Below, in pieces: positions 41,073 to 50,101 of a stretch of DNA of 64,000 nucleotides; within the stretch, counting starts at the first letter, position 1, and each line of letters begins with the position of its first letter. The notes beneath the pieces are model-generated. The model had not been told where the DNA came from, ran no database searches, and saw only the letters and a list, made by a program, of their open reading frames with translations. Position numbers and translations under genes: made by a program. This DNA is from Devosia sediminis (GTDB taxonomy: Bacteria; Pseudomonadota; Alphaproteobacteria; Rhizobiales; Devosiaceae): positions 434,001 to 498,000 of the forward strand of contig NZ_JAEKMH010000003.1 in the NCBI RefSeq assembly GCF_016411825.1, in the 5' to 3' direction.

Positions 41073-43739
41073 CTAAAGCGGCACAGTCAGCGTATAACGG
41101 CCGGATCCGAGGGTGAACTGCGCACCCGGCACGGCGGTAGCCTTGTCGCCGGCGGTCAGTGAAGCCGGTGCCTTCACCAACGCGATGGCTGCCTCGCAAT
41201 TGGGCGGCACCGCAATGGTCCAGGTGACCAAGTCCCCCTCGATCCGCCATTGGCTTTCCACCCGGCCAGTCGGCGCGTCGTAATGCGCATCGACCCAGCC
41301 CAGGCGCCGGTCGAACAGCGGGCGCATGCGGATCGTGGAATAGCCCGGAGCAGCCTCGTCCCAGTCGATGCCGGCGGCGCGGGCATAGAGCCATTCGCCC
41401 ACAGCGCCATAGGCATAGTGGTTGAACGAGTTCATGTTGACGCTCTGGAAGCCCTTTTCCTCGGTCCAGCCGTCCCAGCGCTCCCAGATGGTGGTGGCGC
41501 CCTGCCGGATCGAAAAGCCCCAGCTCGGATAGGTCTCGTTGAAGAGGAGATCATAGGCGCGGTCCGGCGCGCCGATGTCGCTCAGCACCGGGCAGAGATG
41601 TTTCACGCCGAGAAACCCGGTCTGCAGATGGCCATCGGCCTCGTCCAGCTTGCGCAGGAGATGTGCAGCAGCCTTCGCGTGCAGGTCGGGCGGCAGGATG
41701 GAAAAGTCGAGGGCGAGGAGATAGGCGGTCTGCGTGTCGCCCTTGATGATGCCGTCGTCGCCGACAAAGGCGGCGAGGAAGGCCGTGCGCACGGCGGTGG
41801 CCTGCGCCTCGTAGTGGGCGACCATGTCGGTACGATCGACCACGGCGGAGAGCTTTGCCATCAGGTCTGCCACAAGGACCCAATAGGCGGTCGCCACCAT
41901 GGTGCGGTCCGAGGCCGGGCCGATGCTCAACCAGTCGCCGTAATTGTTGTAGACGGCGTTGACGCGCAGGTGGTCGGGATTGGCATCGGCAATGTGCTTG
42001 AGCCAGGCGACCAGCCGGTCGAAGTGTTTTTCGACCAGCGCCTTGTCGCCATAGCGCAGCCAATGCTGCCAGGCCATGATAACCGGGGCGTCGCCCCAGC
42101 CGGGGGCGCCGGGCTGGGCGGTGAGGCGATAGGGGTTGAGCGGCTTTGATGGCGCAACATCGGTAAAGGCGCCATCGGGGAGTTGTGCCTCGGCAATGTC
42201 CTCGAACCACTTTTCGAGGAAGGCCGACACGTCCATGACATAGCCTGATGTCTTCCAGAACACCTGCGCATCGGCAGCCCAGCCATAGCGCTCGTCGCGC
42301 TGCGGGCAATCGGTGGGGACCGAGAGGAAATTGTCGCGCTGGCTCCATTCGATATTGGAGAGGAGCTGATTGACCATGTCAGAGCCGGTGCGCATGGCGC
42401 CGGTCACAGGAAGGTCGTTGTGGATGGCGATGCCTGTCAGCGTCACATCAGCAGGGGAGACACCCGCGGGCAGGGTCAGCTCGACATAGCGGAAACCATG
42501 AAAGGTGAAGCGCGGCTTGAATTTTTCGCGGCCCTCACCCTTGGCGATGTAGTGGTCGGTGGCCACGGCATGGCGGAGATTGGCGACATAAAGCTCGCCC
42601 TCGCCATCGAGGATTTCGCCATGGCGCAGGGTGAAGCGGTCGCCGGACTGGCCTGAAAGCTCCAGTTCGCAATAGCCGGCAATGTTCTGGCCGAGGTCGT
42701 AGATATGGCCGCCGGTTTTTGCCTTGTGGAGGTATTTGCCCGGAAAGCGAACGGTTTCGCGCACCTGTGGCGCCCGCGAGGCTTCGAGATGCGGGGCGCG
42801 CGGATCGGGGGTGAACACTTCGACCGGCTGCCAGCGGCTGGTGTCGTAGCCGGGCTCGGCCCAGCCTGGCATTTCCAGGCGCGCGTCATATTGCTCGCCC
42901 ATGAGGAAATCGCTGTAGCAGACGGGGCCCTGCACGGTCTTCCAATGTTCGTCCGTGACCACACGCTCTACGCGCCCATCGGCATATTCAAGATGCAACT
43001 GGCAGAGGAGGGCGGGGCGGCCGCCATAGTGATTGCCGGCGCGCCGCTGGTTGTGGCCGACGCGGCCCGAATACCAGCCTTCGCCCAGCATGGCGCCAAT
43101 GGTGTTCTCGCCCGAGTCGACAAGATCGGTCACGTCATAGGACTGGTATTCGACGCGCTGGTGATAGTCGGTCCAGCCGGGCGCCATGACCGCATCGCCG
43201 ACGCGTGCGCCATTGATGTAGAGCTCATAAAGGCCGAGCGCCGTGACATAGGCCGAGGCGCGGACCGGCTTTTCCGAGGCGGAAAAATCGCGGCGCAGGT
43301 GGTCGGCGGGTCGGGCCTGCCACTTGTTGTCATAGGGATTGTCGCTCGGCGCCTCGCGGCCGGCGGGCAGCACGAAATAGCGGGCGATCCACTGTGCCTG
43401 CCAGTCGTCCTGGCTCATGAGGCCGGTACGGAAGGGCGCGGCATCGACCGGATCGGAGGGCTGGTCGTTTTCGTCCCAGACCGTCAGCGACCAGCCGAGC
43501 GTCAGGTCCGAAGCCAGTGCTATGCCGGCATATTGTATCTGGTGGGTCTCGGCGGACGGGACCTTGCCGCTGTCCCAGAGCACCTTGCCGCCATTGCGGA
43601 CCACGATCTGCCAGGCGCTCTGGCGCCGGTCAAGGCCATCGCCTTCGAGCGCCCAGTCGAAGCGCGGTGCCGAGCGGTTGAGGCCCATGGGGGCAAGGTG
43701 ATGCTCGCAGCGGAGCGCGACAGGACGCAGTTTGGACAT
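41073..43739 (-). CDS. Alpha-L-rhamnosidase, GH78
   Basis: An 888-residue glycoside hydrolase with the N-terminal beta-sandwich domains and catalytic (alpha/alpha)6 barrel of GH78. The acidic active-site motif TDCPQRDERYGWAADAQ is near 475-491 and includes the glutamate that serves as general acid in known members; the C-terminal NSFNHYAYGAVGEWLY is near 766-781. No signal peptide is seen, so it should act in the cytoplasm on imported rhamnosides, such as rhamnosyl-uronic acid disaccharides or flavonoid fragments. It is the third gene of an operon after the DapA-like aldolase and the GntR regulator. Confidence 0.9.
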   Translation of the reverse strand: MSKLRPVALRCEHHLAPMGLNRSAPRFDWALEGDGLDRRQSAWQIVVRNGGKVLWDSGKVPSAETHQIQYAGIALASDLTLGWSLTVWDENDQPSDPVDAAPFRTGLMSQDDWQAQWIARYFVLPAGREAPSDNPYDNKWQARPADHLRRDFSASEKPVRASAYVTALGLYELYINGARVGDAVMAPGWTDYHQRVEYQSYDVTDLVDSGENTIGAMLGEGWYSGRVGHNQRRAGNHYGGRPALLCQLHLEYADGRVERVVTDEHWKTVQGPVCYSDFLMGEQYDARLEMPGWAEPGYDTSRWQPVEVFTPDPRAPHLEASRAPQVRETVRFPGKYLHKAKTGGHIYDLGQNIAGYCELELSGQSGDRFTLRHGEILDGEGELYVANLRHAVATDHYIAKGEGREKFKPRFTFHGFRYVELTLPAGVSPADVTLTGIAIHNDLPVTGAMRTGSDMVNQLLSNIEWSQRDNFLSVPTDCPQRDERYGWAADAQVFWKTSGYVMDVSAFLEKWFEDIAEAQLPDGAFTDVAPSKPLNPYRLTAQPGAPGWGDAPVIMAWQHWLRYGDKALVEKHFDRLVAWLKHIADANPDHLRVNAVYNNYGDWLSIGPASDRTMVATAYWVLVADLMAKLSAVVDRTDMVAHYEAQATAVRTAFLAAFVGDDGIIKGDTQTAYLLALDFSILPPDLHAKAAAHLLRKLDEADGHLQTGFLGVKHLCPVLSDIGAPDRAYDLLFNETYPSWGFSIRQGATTIWERWDGWTEEKGFQSVNMNSFNHYAYGAVGEWLYARAAGIDWDEAAPGYSTIRMRPLFDRRLGWVDAHYDAPTGRVESQWRIEGDLVTWTIAVPPNCEAAIALVKAPASLTAGDKATAVPGAQFTLGSGRYTLTVPL

Positions 43740-43767
43740 GGTTGGGCTCTCGGCCGGACCCGGCCGT

Positions 43768-44451
43768 CTACAGTTCGAGGGCGCGCTCGCGGGCGTTCAT
43801 CATGTGCCGGTCCATGGCATCCATGGCGGCATGGGCATCGCGCGAGCGGATGGCGGAAATGATGGCCAGGTGATCGGCGAAGGCCGAGGGCAGCACGCCG
43901 GCCGACAGGGTCACCCGGTCGAGCTTGATGAGACGGATGCGGATGGCATTGACCGCATAGGCCTGGGCCAGCAGCTCGTTCTGGGTGGTGGCGACAAGGA
44001 GGGCATGAAAGCCGTCGTCGATTCCCTGGCCGCGCTCGAAGAGTTCGGCGCTGGGATTGACCTTGACCTCTTCAACGATGGCGCGATGCAGCTTTTCCTG
44101 CTCGTCGAGCGCGGCGTCTCCAAGCTTGCGCACGGCCGTCATGACGGCCTCGCGCTCGAGGGCCATGCGCATCTGGAAGGCCTGGCGGATCATCGCCAGG
44201 TCGATCTGGGTGATCTGGATGCCGCGCTGCGGCATGACCTGCAGCAGGCCTTCGAACTGCAGCCGGGGCAGCAGTTCACGCAAGGCGCCGATGGAAAGGC
44301 CGAGCAGGGCCACCAGTTCGCGCTGCGACACGAACTGGCCGGGACGCAGGCGCCCATCGAACAGCGCCTGCCGGAACCGCTCATAGGCCGCGCCCTTGAC
44401 GGAGCTGCGTTCCCCCGCAGTTTCGGCGATGGCACTTTCGATGACCGGCAT
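43768..44451 (-). CDS. GntR-family (FadR/FCD) transcriptional regulator
   Basis: A 227-residue regulator with an N-terminal winged helix (SQRELVALLGLSIGALRELL near 42-61) and an all-helical FCD ligand-binding domain whose histidines would bind a metal and an organic acid. It lies between the aldolase (42 bp upstream) and the rhamnosidase (28 bp downstream) in the same operon. It probably controls that operon and the divergent TRAP genes through the 17-bp palindrome at 45413-45429. Ligands of this group are usually sugar acids or their 2-keto-3-deoxy products. Confidence 0.87.
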   Translation of the reverse strand: MPVIESAIAETAGERSSVKGAAYERFRQALFDGRLRPGQFVSQRELVALLGLSIGALRELLPRLQFEGLLQVMPQRGIQITQIDLAMIRQAFQMRMALEREAVMTAVRKLGDAALDEQEKLHRAIVEEVKVNPSAELFERGQGIDDGFHALLVATTQNELLAQAYAVNAIRIRLIKLDRVTLSAGVLPSAFADHLAIISAIRSRDAHAAMDAMDRHMMNARERALEL

Positions 44452-44493
44452 TCTCGTCTCCTCCCAGAGCCAGACGACGTTCAGGTGCGGCGA

Positions 44494-45393
44494 TCAGGCC
44501 GCGGCACTGAACCCGCTCTGGGCAAAGCTGGCAAGCAGATCGGCAAGTCCCTGGCCTTCGAGGCTCTTGAGCGGCGGCAGCACGCGGGCAAGATTATCGT
44601 CGCCCGAATAGTGCGCCAAGGCGGCCTTGAGGGCCACCAGCGAACCGCCTTTGTCCACTGCCAGGATGCGGGTGGTCTGCTTGGCGAGGAGGTCGGCATT
44701 CTGCGGATTGTTGTAGAGCGCCACGAGATCGCGGGTGAACACATTGGGCATGCCGCCGATCATGCCGGCACCGCCATTGGCGAGCAGTGTCGGCAGGACA
44801 CGGTCGTCGCCGGTAAACACAGACAGTTCCGGGAAGGTCCGGGCCAGCATGACGCCGTTGTCGACATCGCCGGTGGAATCCTTGATCCCGACAATGCGCG
44901 AACCGTGCTGGGCCAGGATCGACTTGACGAGGTCGGCGGTGAAGCGGATGCGGCTCAACTGTGGAATGTTGTAGAGCAGGATGTCGATATCGGTGGCGGA
45001 TCGGGTGCGCTCGATCAGCGCGTCATACCAGCCGGCGATGCCCGCTTCGCTGGTGCCGTAGTAATAGGGCGGCAGGACCAGGGCCGCGCGGCAGCCGGTC
45101 TCGGCAATGCCCACGAGCATTTCGGCGGCGTCGTCCAGCGTCGGGGTCATGACGCCGGGGATTTGCCTGGACATGTCGGCGCCAGCGGCCTTGAGGGCCT
45201 TCAAGGCGGCAAGCTTTTCGCGGGTCGAGAGCGAGGCGCCTTCACCCGTCGTGCCAAAGGTCGAGACGAAGCTGCCGCCGGCCTCGAGCAGTTTGGCGCT
45301 ATGGGCGGCCAGGCGCGCAATATCCACGCTGAAGTCGGGGGCGAAGGGGGTGATCGAAGCGGTGATCACGCCTTTAAGGTCTGCGGCAGCCAC
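44494..45393 (-). CDS. DapA/NanA-family aldolase (2-keto-3-deoxy sugar acid or sialate lyase type)
   Basis: A 299-residue TIM-barrel class I aldolase/synthase. The pyruvate-binding GTTGEG motif is near 47-52, tyrosine near 141 is in LLYNIP and the Schiff-base lysine near 171 is in GIKDSTGD. GTG at 45393 is chosen because GAGGAG precedes it and family length is about 300; the longer frame enters the operator. Biosynthetic DapA is unlikely in a locus with GntR, a TRAP transporter and rhamnosidase. KDG-type aldolase or N-acetylneuraminate lyase are both possible. Confidence 0.82.
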   Translation of the reverse strand: MAAADLKGVITASITPFAPDFSVDIARLAAHSAKLLEAGGSFVSTFGTTGEGASLSTREKLAALKALKAAGADMSRQIPGVMTPTLDDAAEMLVGIAETGCRAALVLPPYYYGTSEAGIAGWYDALIERTRSATDIDILLYNIPQLSRIRFTADLVKSILAQHGSRIVGIKDSTGDVDNGVMLARTFPELSVFTGDDRVLPTLLANGGAGMIGGMPNVFTRDLVALYNNPQNADLLAKQTTRILAVDKGGSLVALKAALAHYSGDDNLARVLPPLKSLEGQGLADLLASFAQSGFSAAA

Positions 45394-45412
45394 GAAAGTC
45401 TCCTCATCAAGC

Positions 45413-45429
45413 AACTGATACAATCAGTT
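45413..45429. promoter_or_regulatory. 17-bp perfect palindrome, probable GntR operator
   Basis: AACTGAT-ACA-ATCAGTT is a perfect inverted repeat with 7-bp arms, located 20-36 bp before the aldolase start and 128 bp before the TRAP binding-protein start. Size and symmetry fit a GntR/FCD dimer. It could control both divergent operons. Confidence 0.6.
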
Positions 45430-45556
45430 CGTGCATCAGTCGATAAATCACTGTTTACATGAGTGAGAACTTATTGCAAGGTGCCGCCGTCTAAGCGCCA
45501 CTGTCTGGGGAGGCAGGCGCCAACGGTTCACATAATGCCCTTGGAGGAAGGGACCC

Positions 45557-46552
45557 ATGACCCGCTTTACCTCGCTTGCCCTCGTGGCGGTTTCCACCCT
45601 TGCGCTGACCGGCGCCGCTTTTGCCCAGGACAAGCTGGAGCTGAAGTACACCGTTCCCAGCGTTCCTACCGACCTGCATACCCAGGCCATGAAGGTCTTT
45701 GCCGACAAGCTCGAAGAGCTGTCGCCCGGCCGCTACGACATCCAGCTCTACGATTCGGGCTCGCTGTTCGCCCAGGGCGCCGATCTCGACGCCCTGCAGC
45801 GCGGCAATGCTGAAATGACCTATGTGTCCTATCAGCTCATCGCCGACGCCATTCCCGAATACGGCCTGCTCACCGCCGGCTACCTGTTCCAGAGCCCCGA
45901 GCACTACCGCGCCTTCCTCGCCAGCGACATCGGCGCCGAATTCAAGCAGCGCGTCAGCGACGAAATGGGCATCCAACTGCTCGACGCCTGCTATCTCGGC
46001 ACCCGCCAGGTGAACCTGCGCACCGCCCGCGACGTGCAGACCCCCGAAGATCTGGCCGGCGTCAAGCTGCGCATGCCTTCGTCCGACGCGTGGTTGTTCC
46101 TCGGTCAGGCCCTGGGCGCTAACCCGACCCCGCTGCCGTTCGGCGAAGTCTATCTCGGCCTCCAGGCCGGCACGATCGATGGCCAGGACAACCCGCTGCC
46201 GTCTGTCGAGGCTGCCAAATTCTACGAAGTCACTGAGCAGATCGTTCTCACCAGCCACCTGGTCGACGCCATCAACGTGGCCGTTAACAACCAGACCTGG
46301 GAACAGCTCAACGACGAGGAAAAGGCTGCCATGACCGAGGCTGCCGTGGCCTCGTGCGACTGGAACAACACCGAGCGCACCGCCGACGAAGAGCGCCTCG
46401 TGTCCTTCTTCGAGGAGCAGGGCCTGCAGGTCACGACGCCCGACGTTGACGCCTTCCGCAGCCACGTGCAGGACTTCTACCTCAATTCCGATCGCGCTGC
46501 CGCCTGGCCGGAAGGCTGGATCGACCAGATCAACGCCCTCGCTACCGAGTAA
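45557..46552 (+). CDS. dctP: TRAP transporter substrate-binding protein (DctP)
   Basis: A 331-residue periplasmic binding protein with a Sec signal ending TGAAFAQ near residue 23. The carboxylate-binding arginine is probably in GVKLRMPSSDAW near 171-182, and the FGEVYLGLQAGTIDGQDNP motif near 195-213 is characteristic of the DctP family. A GGAGGAAGG site precedes the ATG. It leads a TRAP-kinase-CutC cluster. The ligand should be an organic or sugar acid; sialic acid or an aldobiouronic acid are candidates. Confidence 0.9.
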   Translation: MTRFTSLALVAVSTLALTGAAFAQDKLELKYTVPSVPTDLHTQAMKVFADKLEELSPGRYDIQLYDSGSLFAQGADLDALQRGNAEMTYVSYQLIADAIPEYGLLTAGYLFQSPEHYRAFLASDIGAEFKQRVSDEMGIQLLDACYLGTRQVNLRTARDVQTPEDLAGVKLRMPSSDAWLFLGQALGANPTPLPFGEVYLGLQAGTIDGQDNPLPSVEAAKFYEVTEQIVLTSHLVDAINVAVNNQTWEQLNDEEKAAMTEAAVASCDWNNTERTADEERLVSFFEEQGLQVTTPDVDAFRSHVQDFYLNSDRAAAWPEGWIDQINALATE

Positions 46553-46555
46553 AAT

Positions 46556-47065
46556 ATGACCGACTATTCCGCATCCGTGAGGCGGATGCCGACATGGCTG
46601 CGGGTACTCAAGGAGGGCGCCGATCTTGTCGGCGTCCTTCTCTTCACCACCGCCTTCCTCGGCTTCATCGTCCAGATATTCTTCCGCTACGTCGTCAACC
46701 GCCCGATCCTGTGGACCGAGGAGGTCACCATGATCGCCTTCGTCTGGACGGTGTTTTGGGCGGCCGCCTTCATGGTCAATATCCGCGAACATGTGACCTT
46801 CGACGTCGTCTATGAAGTCATGTCGCCGAAGATGAAGCGCATTTCCGCGATCTTCTCGATGATCGTGCTGATCGGCTGCTTCCTGCTGCTGATCCCGGCC
46901 ACCTGGGATTATCTCGAATTCCTGCTGCGCAAGCGCAGCCCGGTCCTGCGCATCTCCATGACCTGGATCTACGGCTGCTACCTGCTCTTTGTTGTCAATT
47001 TCACCATTCAAGCCGCGGTGCGTCTCTGGCGCCTGTTCACGCCCGAATGGGGCAAGCAGATTTAA
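46556..47065 (+). CDS. dctQ: TRAP transporter small permease (DctQ)
   Basis: A 169-residue protein with four hydrophobic helices and the usual FRYVVNRPILWTEEVTMIAF segment near 43-62 found in DctQ subunits. It begins 3 bp after the binding protein and is followed 12 bp later by the large permease. Together the three encode a complete sodium-coupled importer. Confidence 0.9.
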   Translation: MTDYSASVRRMPTWLRVLKEGADLVGVLLFTTAFLGFIVQIFFRYVVNRPILWTEEVTMIAFVWTVFWAAAFMVNIREHVTFDVVYEVMSPKMKRISAIFSMIVLIGCFLLLIPATWDYLEFLLRKRSPVLRISMTWIYGCYLLFVVNFTIQAAVRLWRLFTPEWGKQI

Positions 47066-47077
47066 GGCGCCCAGACT

Positions 47078-48385
47078 ATGCAAATCCTGGCTGAATACGC
47101 CCTCCCCATCATGCTCGTGGTCCTCGTCGTGACCACGATCGCCGGCCTGCCCATGGGCATCGCCATGATCGCCTCGAGCGTTCTCTATCTTTTCATTTCC
47201 GGCCGCGACGTAGGCCTCGGCGCCGAAATGGTGCTCAACGGCATTTTCGGCAATTTCGCCGCCGTGGCCGTGCCGCTCTTCATCTTTGCCGCCAACATCA
47301 TGGATGCCGGCAAGATATCGGATCGATTGCTCAAATTCTGCCTTGCCCTGGTCGGACGCAGCCCCGGCGGCATGGCGCAGGTGAACATTCTCACCAGCCT
47401 CATCTTCTCGGGCATGAGCGGCTCGGCAATTTCCGATGCCGCCGGCGTCGGCAAGGTCGTCAACGACATGATGATGCGCGAAGGTCGCTATCCGCCCGGC
47501 TATGCTGGCGCGCTGACCGCGGCCACCGCCGTGGTGGGGCCGATCTTCCCACCCTCCATCCCCATGGTCTACTACGCCCTGGTGTCGTCCGCCTCGATCG
47601 GCGCGCTGTTCCTCGGTGGCGTGGTGCCGGCGCTGATCATCGTCGCCTTCCAGATGGTGGCCGCCTATTTCACCGCGAAGCGTCGCGGCTTCCCGGTGGA
47701 AGAGGCCATCCCGTTCCGCCAGTTCCCGCTGATCTTCCTCCGCGCCTTCCCGGCGCTGATGATGCCGGTCATTCTCCTGGGCGGTATCTATACCGGCGTC
47801 TTCACGCCCACCGAAGCGGCGGCCGTCTCGGCCTTCTATGCGCTGCTGCTGGCTTTGTTTGCCTATCGCACGCTGGGACCGCGGAGCTTCGTCGGCGTGG
47901 TCTACGCGACGGTCAAGACCACGGCCGTGGTGTCGATCGTGCTCTGCGGCGCCTTCGTCTTCAACTACGTGATCGCCGTCGAGCGCATCCCGCAGATGGT
48001 TTACGAGTTCTTCGCCTACTACCAGATGGAAGCCTGGCTGTTCCTGCTCTTGCTGAACATCCTCTTCCTGATCCTGGGCTGTTTCCTCGACGTCTCGACC
48101 ATCCAGCTCGTCATCGTGCCGCTGTTCATCCCGACCGCCCTGGCGCTCGGCATCGACCTCGTGCATCTCGGCGTCGTCTTGGTACTCAACATGATGATCG
48201 GCCTCATCACGCCGCCCATGGGCATGCTGCTCTTCGTCATCAAGGCGGTGAACGACATCCCCATATCGGCGATGATCAAGGAGCTCTGGCCTCATCTCCT
48301 GCTGCTGATCGTAGTGCTGTTCATGATCACCTACATTCCCGACCTCGTACTGTGGTTGCCCAGGCAAGCCGGGGCGATGCAGTAA
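47078..48385 (+). CDS. dctM: TRAP transporter large permease (DctM)
   Basis: A 435-residue permease of about 12 spans with duplicated DctM signatures: FSGMSGSAISDAAGVGKV near 111-128, IFPPSIPMVYYAL near 155-167, LGCFLDVSTIQLV and LITPPMGMLLFVI near 375-387. It is the translocation subunit of the TRAP system. A strong terminator follows 7 bp after its stop, so the kinase and cutC genes depend on read-through or their own promoter. Confidence 0.92.
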   Translation: MQILAEYALPIMLVVLVVTTIAGLPMGIAMIASSVLYLFISGRDVGLGAEMVLNGIFGNFAAVAVPLFIFAANIMDAGKISDRLLKFCLALVGRSPGGMAQVNILTSLIFSGMSGSAISDAAGVGKVVNDMMMREGRYPPGYAGALTAATAVVGPIFPPSIPMVYYALVSSASIGALFLGGVVPALIIVAFQMVAAYFTAKRRGFPVEEAIPFRQFPLIFLRAFPALMMPVILLGGIYTGVFTPTEAAAVSAFYALLLALFAYRTLGPRSFVGVVYATVKTTAVVSIVLCGAFVFNYVIAVERIPQMVYEFFAYYQMEAWLFLLLLNILFLILGCFLDVSTIQLVIVPLFIPTALALGIDLVHLGVVLVLNMMIGLITPPMGMLLFVIKAVNDIPISAMIKELWPHLLLLIVVLFMITYIPDLVLWLPRQAGAMQ

Positions 48386-48392
48386 CAACCGG

Positions 48393-48428
48393 ACGGCGCC
48401 GGTGCTCCCCACCGGCGCCGTTTGCTTT
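48393..48428 (+). terminator. Rho-independent terminator after the TRAP operon
   Basis: Perfect 11-bp stem ACGGCGCCGGT (48393-48403) / ACCGGCGCCGT (48411-48421) with a 7-nt loop, followed by a short TT(G)C TTTT tract. It lies directly after dctM and 31 bp before the ROK kinase start. Confidence 0.8.
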
Positions 48429-48458
48429 TGCGCCGAGGGCTGCGTTAGATGCCCCTCC

Positions 48459-49373
48459 ATGATCACCTGTTTCGATATCGGCGGCACTACCATCAAGGCC
48501 GCCACCGCCACCGGCCCGACGGCACTGAAGCCGGTCGGCCGGATGCCGACGCCGCGCGACGATTTTCAATCCTTCGTGGAGACGATATCGGCGCTGGTCG
48601 ATCAAGGCGGCGCCCCGGCGGGCAGCGCCATTTCCATCTCGGTGACGGGCGTAGTCGACCCCGATAGCGGCGTCACCACGGTTGCCAACATTCCCTGCAT
48701 CGACGGGCGTCATCTGGGCGCTGAACTGGGCGAAAAGCTCGGTCGCCCGGTCTTCGTGGCCAATGATGCCGATTGCTTTGCCCTGGCCGAGGCTCATGCC
48801 GGGGCCGGGCGCGGCCATCGCGTCGTCTTCGGCGCCATTCTGGGCACCGGCGTCGGTGGCGGCATTGTCGCCGACGGAAAGCTCTTTCGCGGTGGCGGCG
48901 GCCTTTCGGGCGAATGGGGGCATGGCACGGCGGTGGCCACCAAGGTCAGCGTGCCGCCCCATGAGATCGAGCACTTCCGCTGCGGCTGCGGCCAGGCCGG
49001 CTGCGTCGACACGATCGGCGGGGCGCGCGGCATCGAGAAGCTGCACAAGCTGCTGCACGGTACGGACCTGCCGAGCACCGAGATCATCGCTGCCTGGCAG
49101 GCAGGGGATGCCGGTGCCGCACAGACGGTGGACCTCCATGTGGAACTGGTGAGCGTGCCGCTGGCCCTGACGGTCAATATCGTCGGGCCGGACATCATCC
49201 CGGTCGGGGGAGGCTTGGGCAATGCCCGTGCGCTCGTCGCGCGACTGGACGAGGCAGTGCGCGCCTGTATCCTCCGACGGATCGATCGGCCGCTGGTCGT
49301 GCCGGCGCAACTGACCGTCGATGCTGGGCTCATCGGCGCCGCGAGCCTCGCTTTCTCGGAGGGCGCGGCATGA
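48459..49373 (+). CDS. ROK-family sugar kinase
   Basis: A 304-residue kinase with the ATP motif CFDIGGTTIKAA near 4-15, the ROK catalytic region VANDADCFALAEA near 99-111 and the zinc motif CGCGQAGC near 175-182. ROK kinases phosphorylate glucose, N-acetylmannosamine, N-acetylglucosamine and related sugars. It overlaps cutC by 4 bp. Starts before the ATG at 48459 would overlap the terminator. If the TRAP/aldolase pair handles sialic acid this would be a NanK; otherwise a glucokinase-like role is possible. Confidence 0.85.
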   Translation: MITCFDIGGTTIKAATATGPTALKPVGRMPTPRDDFQSFVETISALVDQGGAPAGSAISISVTGVVDPDSGVTTVANIPCIDGRHLGAELGEKLGRPVFVANDADCFALAEAHAGAGRGHRVVFGAILGTGVGGGIVADGKLFRGGGGLSGEWGHGTAVATKVSVPPHEIEHFRCGCGQAGCVDTIGGARGIEKLHKLLHGTDLPSTEIIAAWQAGDAGAAQTVDLHVELVSVPLALTVNIVGPDIIPVGGGLGNARALVARLDEAVRACILRRIDRPLVVPAQLTVDAGLIGAASLAFSEGAA

Positions 49374-50086
49374 CCCTGCTCGAAATCTGCGTCGACGATG
49401 CCGCCGGGCTCGCCGCAGCCCTCGCCGGGGGTGCCGACCGCATCGAACTCTGTTCGGTGCTGGAATTGGGTGGCTTGACCCCGCAGCCGGGCCTGATGGC
49501 GCTGGCCGCGAAAGCCTCGGTACCGGTGCGGGCCATGATCCGGCCGCGCGGCGGGGATTTCGTGTTTTCCGCTGCCGACCGCGATGCCATGCTCTTCGAT
49601 ATCGAAGCCGTGCGTCAGGCCGGCCTCGCGGGCGTGGTGCTGGGCGCCAGCCTGCCTGACGGGCGGCTCGATATCGCGCTGCTCGAGCGGCTGGTGGATA
49701 CGACCGGCGAAATGCCGAGAACCCTGCATCGCGCCTTCGATCTCGTCCCGGACATTGGTGAAGCGGTGGAGCAGGCAGTGGCGCTGGGTTTTGACACCAT
49801 CCTCACCTCCGGAAGGGCGCGGACGGCTCGCGAAGGCATTGAGGATCTGGCGCTGGCCCATCAATTGGCCGACGGGCGCCTGACCATCATGGCCGGATCT
49901 GGCGTGACGGCCGAAACCGCCCCCGCCATCCTCCAGCGCGTTCCGCTCTCGGCCGTGCACGGCGCCTGCGGCGAACCTGCTTCACCCGACAGCGCCCCGG
50001 CCCAGCGTCTCGACTTTGTCAGCCCCACGCGCAAGACCACCAGCCGGGACAAGGTCAAGGCGCTGAAGGCGGTGCTGTCGCGTTGA
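49370..50086 (+). CDS. cutC: CutC-family TIM-barrel protein
   Basis: A 238-residue CutC protein, recognised by LLEICVDDAAGLAAALAGGA at the N-terminus, the RIELCSVLELGGLTPQPGL motif near 24-42, MIRPRGGDFVFS near 54-65 and ILTSGRARTA near 143-152. It was originally linked to copper tolerance, but the family is widespread and its biochemical function is not settled. The 4-bp overlap with a sugar kinase, and the TRAP transporter upstream, point to a metabolic role here. A palindromic repeat follows. Confidence 0.88.
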   Translation: MTLLEICVDDAAGLAAALAGGADRIELCSVLELGGLTPQPGLMALAAKASVPVRAMIRPRGGDFVFSAADRDAMLFDIEAVRQAGLAGVVLGASLPDGRLDIALLERLVDTTGEMPRTLHRAFDLVPDIGEAVEQAVALGFDTILTSGRARTAREGIEDLALAHQLADGRLTIMAGSGVTAETAPAILQRVPLSAVHGACGEPASPDSAPAQRLDFVSPTRKTTSRDKVKALKAVLSR

Positions 50087-50101
50087 AACAGCCTCCCGGC
50101 T

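Noticed and set aside
44494..45393. Assignment of the aldolase as biosynthetic DapA
   Set aside because: The catabolic setting with GntR, rhamnosidase and TRAP genes makes a sugar-acid or sialate aldolase much more likely.
45491..48511. A 1006-codon minus-strand frame opposite the second TRAP operon
   Set aside because: It is antisense to three genes with unmistakable TRAP motifs and its product is low-complexity His/Asp/Gly-rich.
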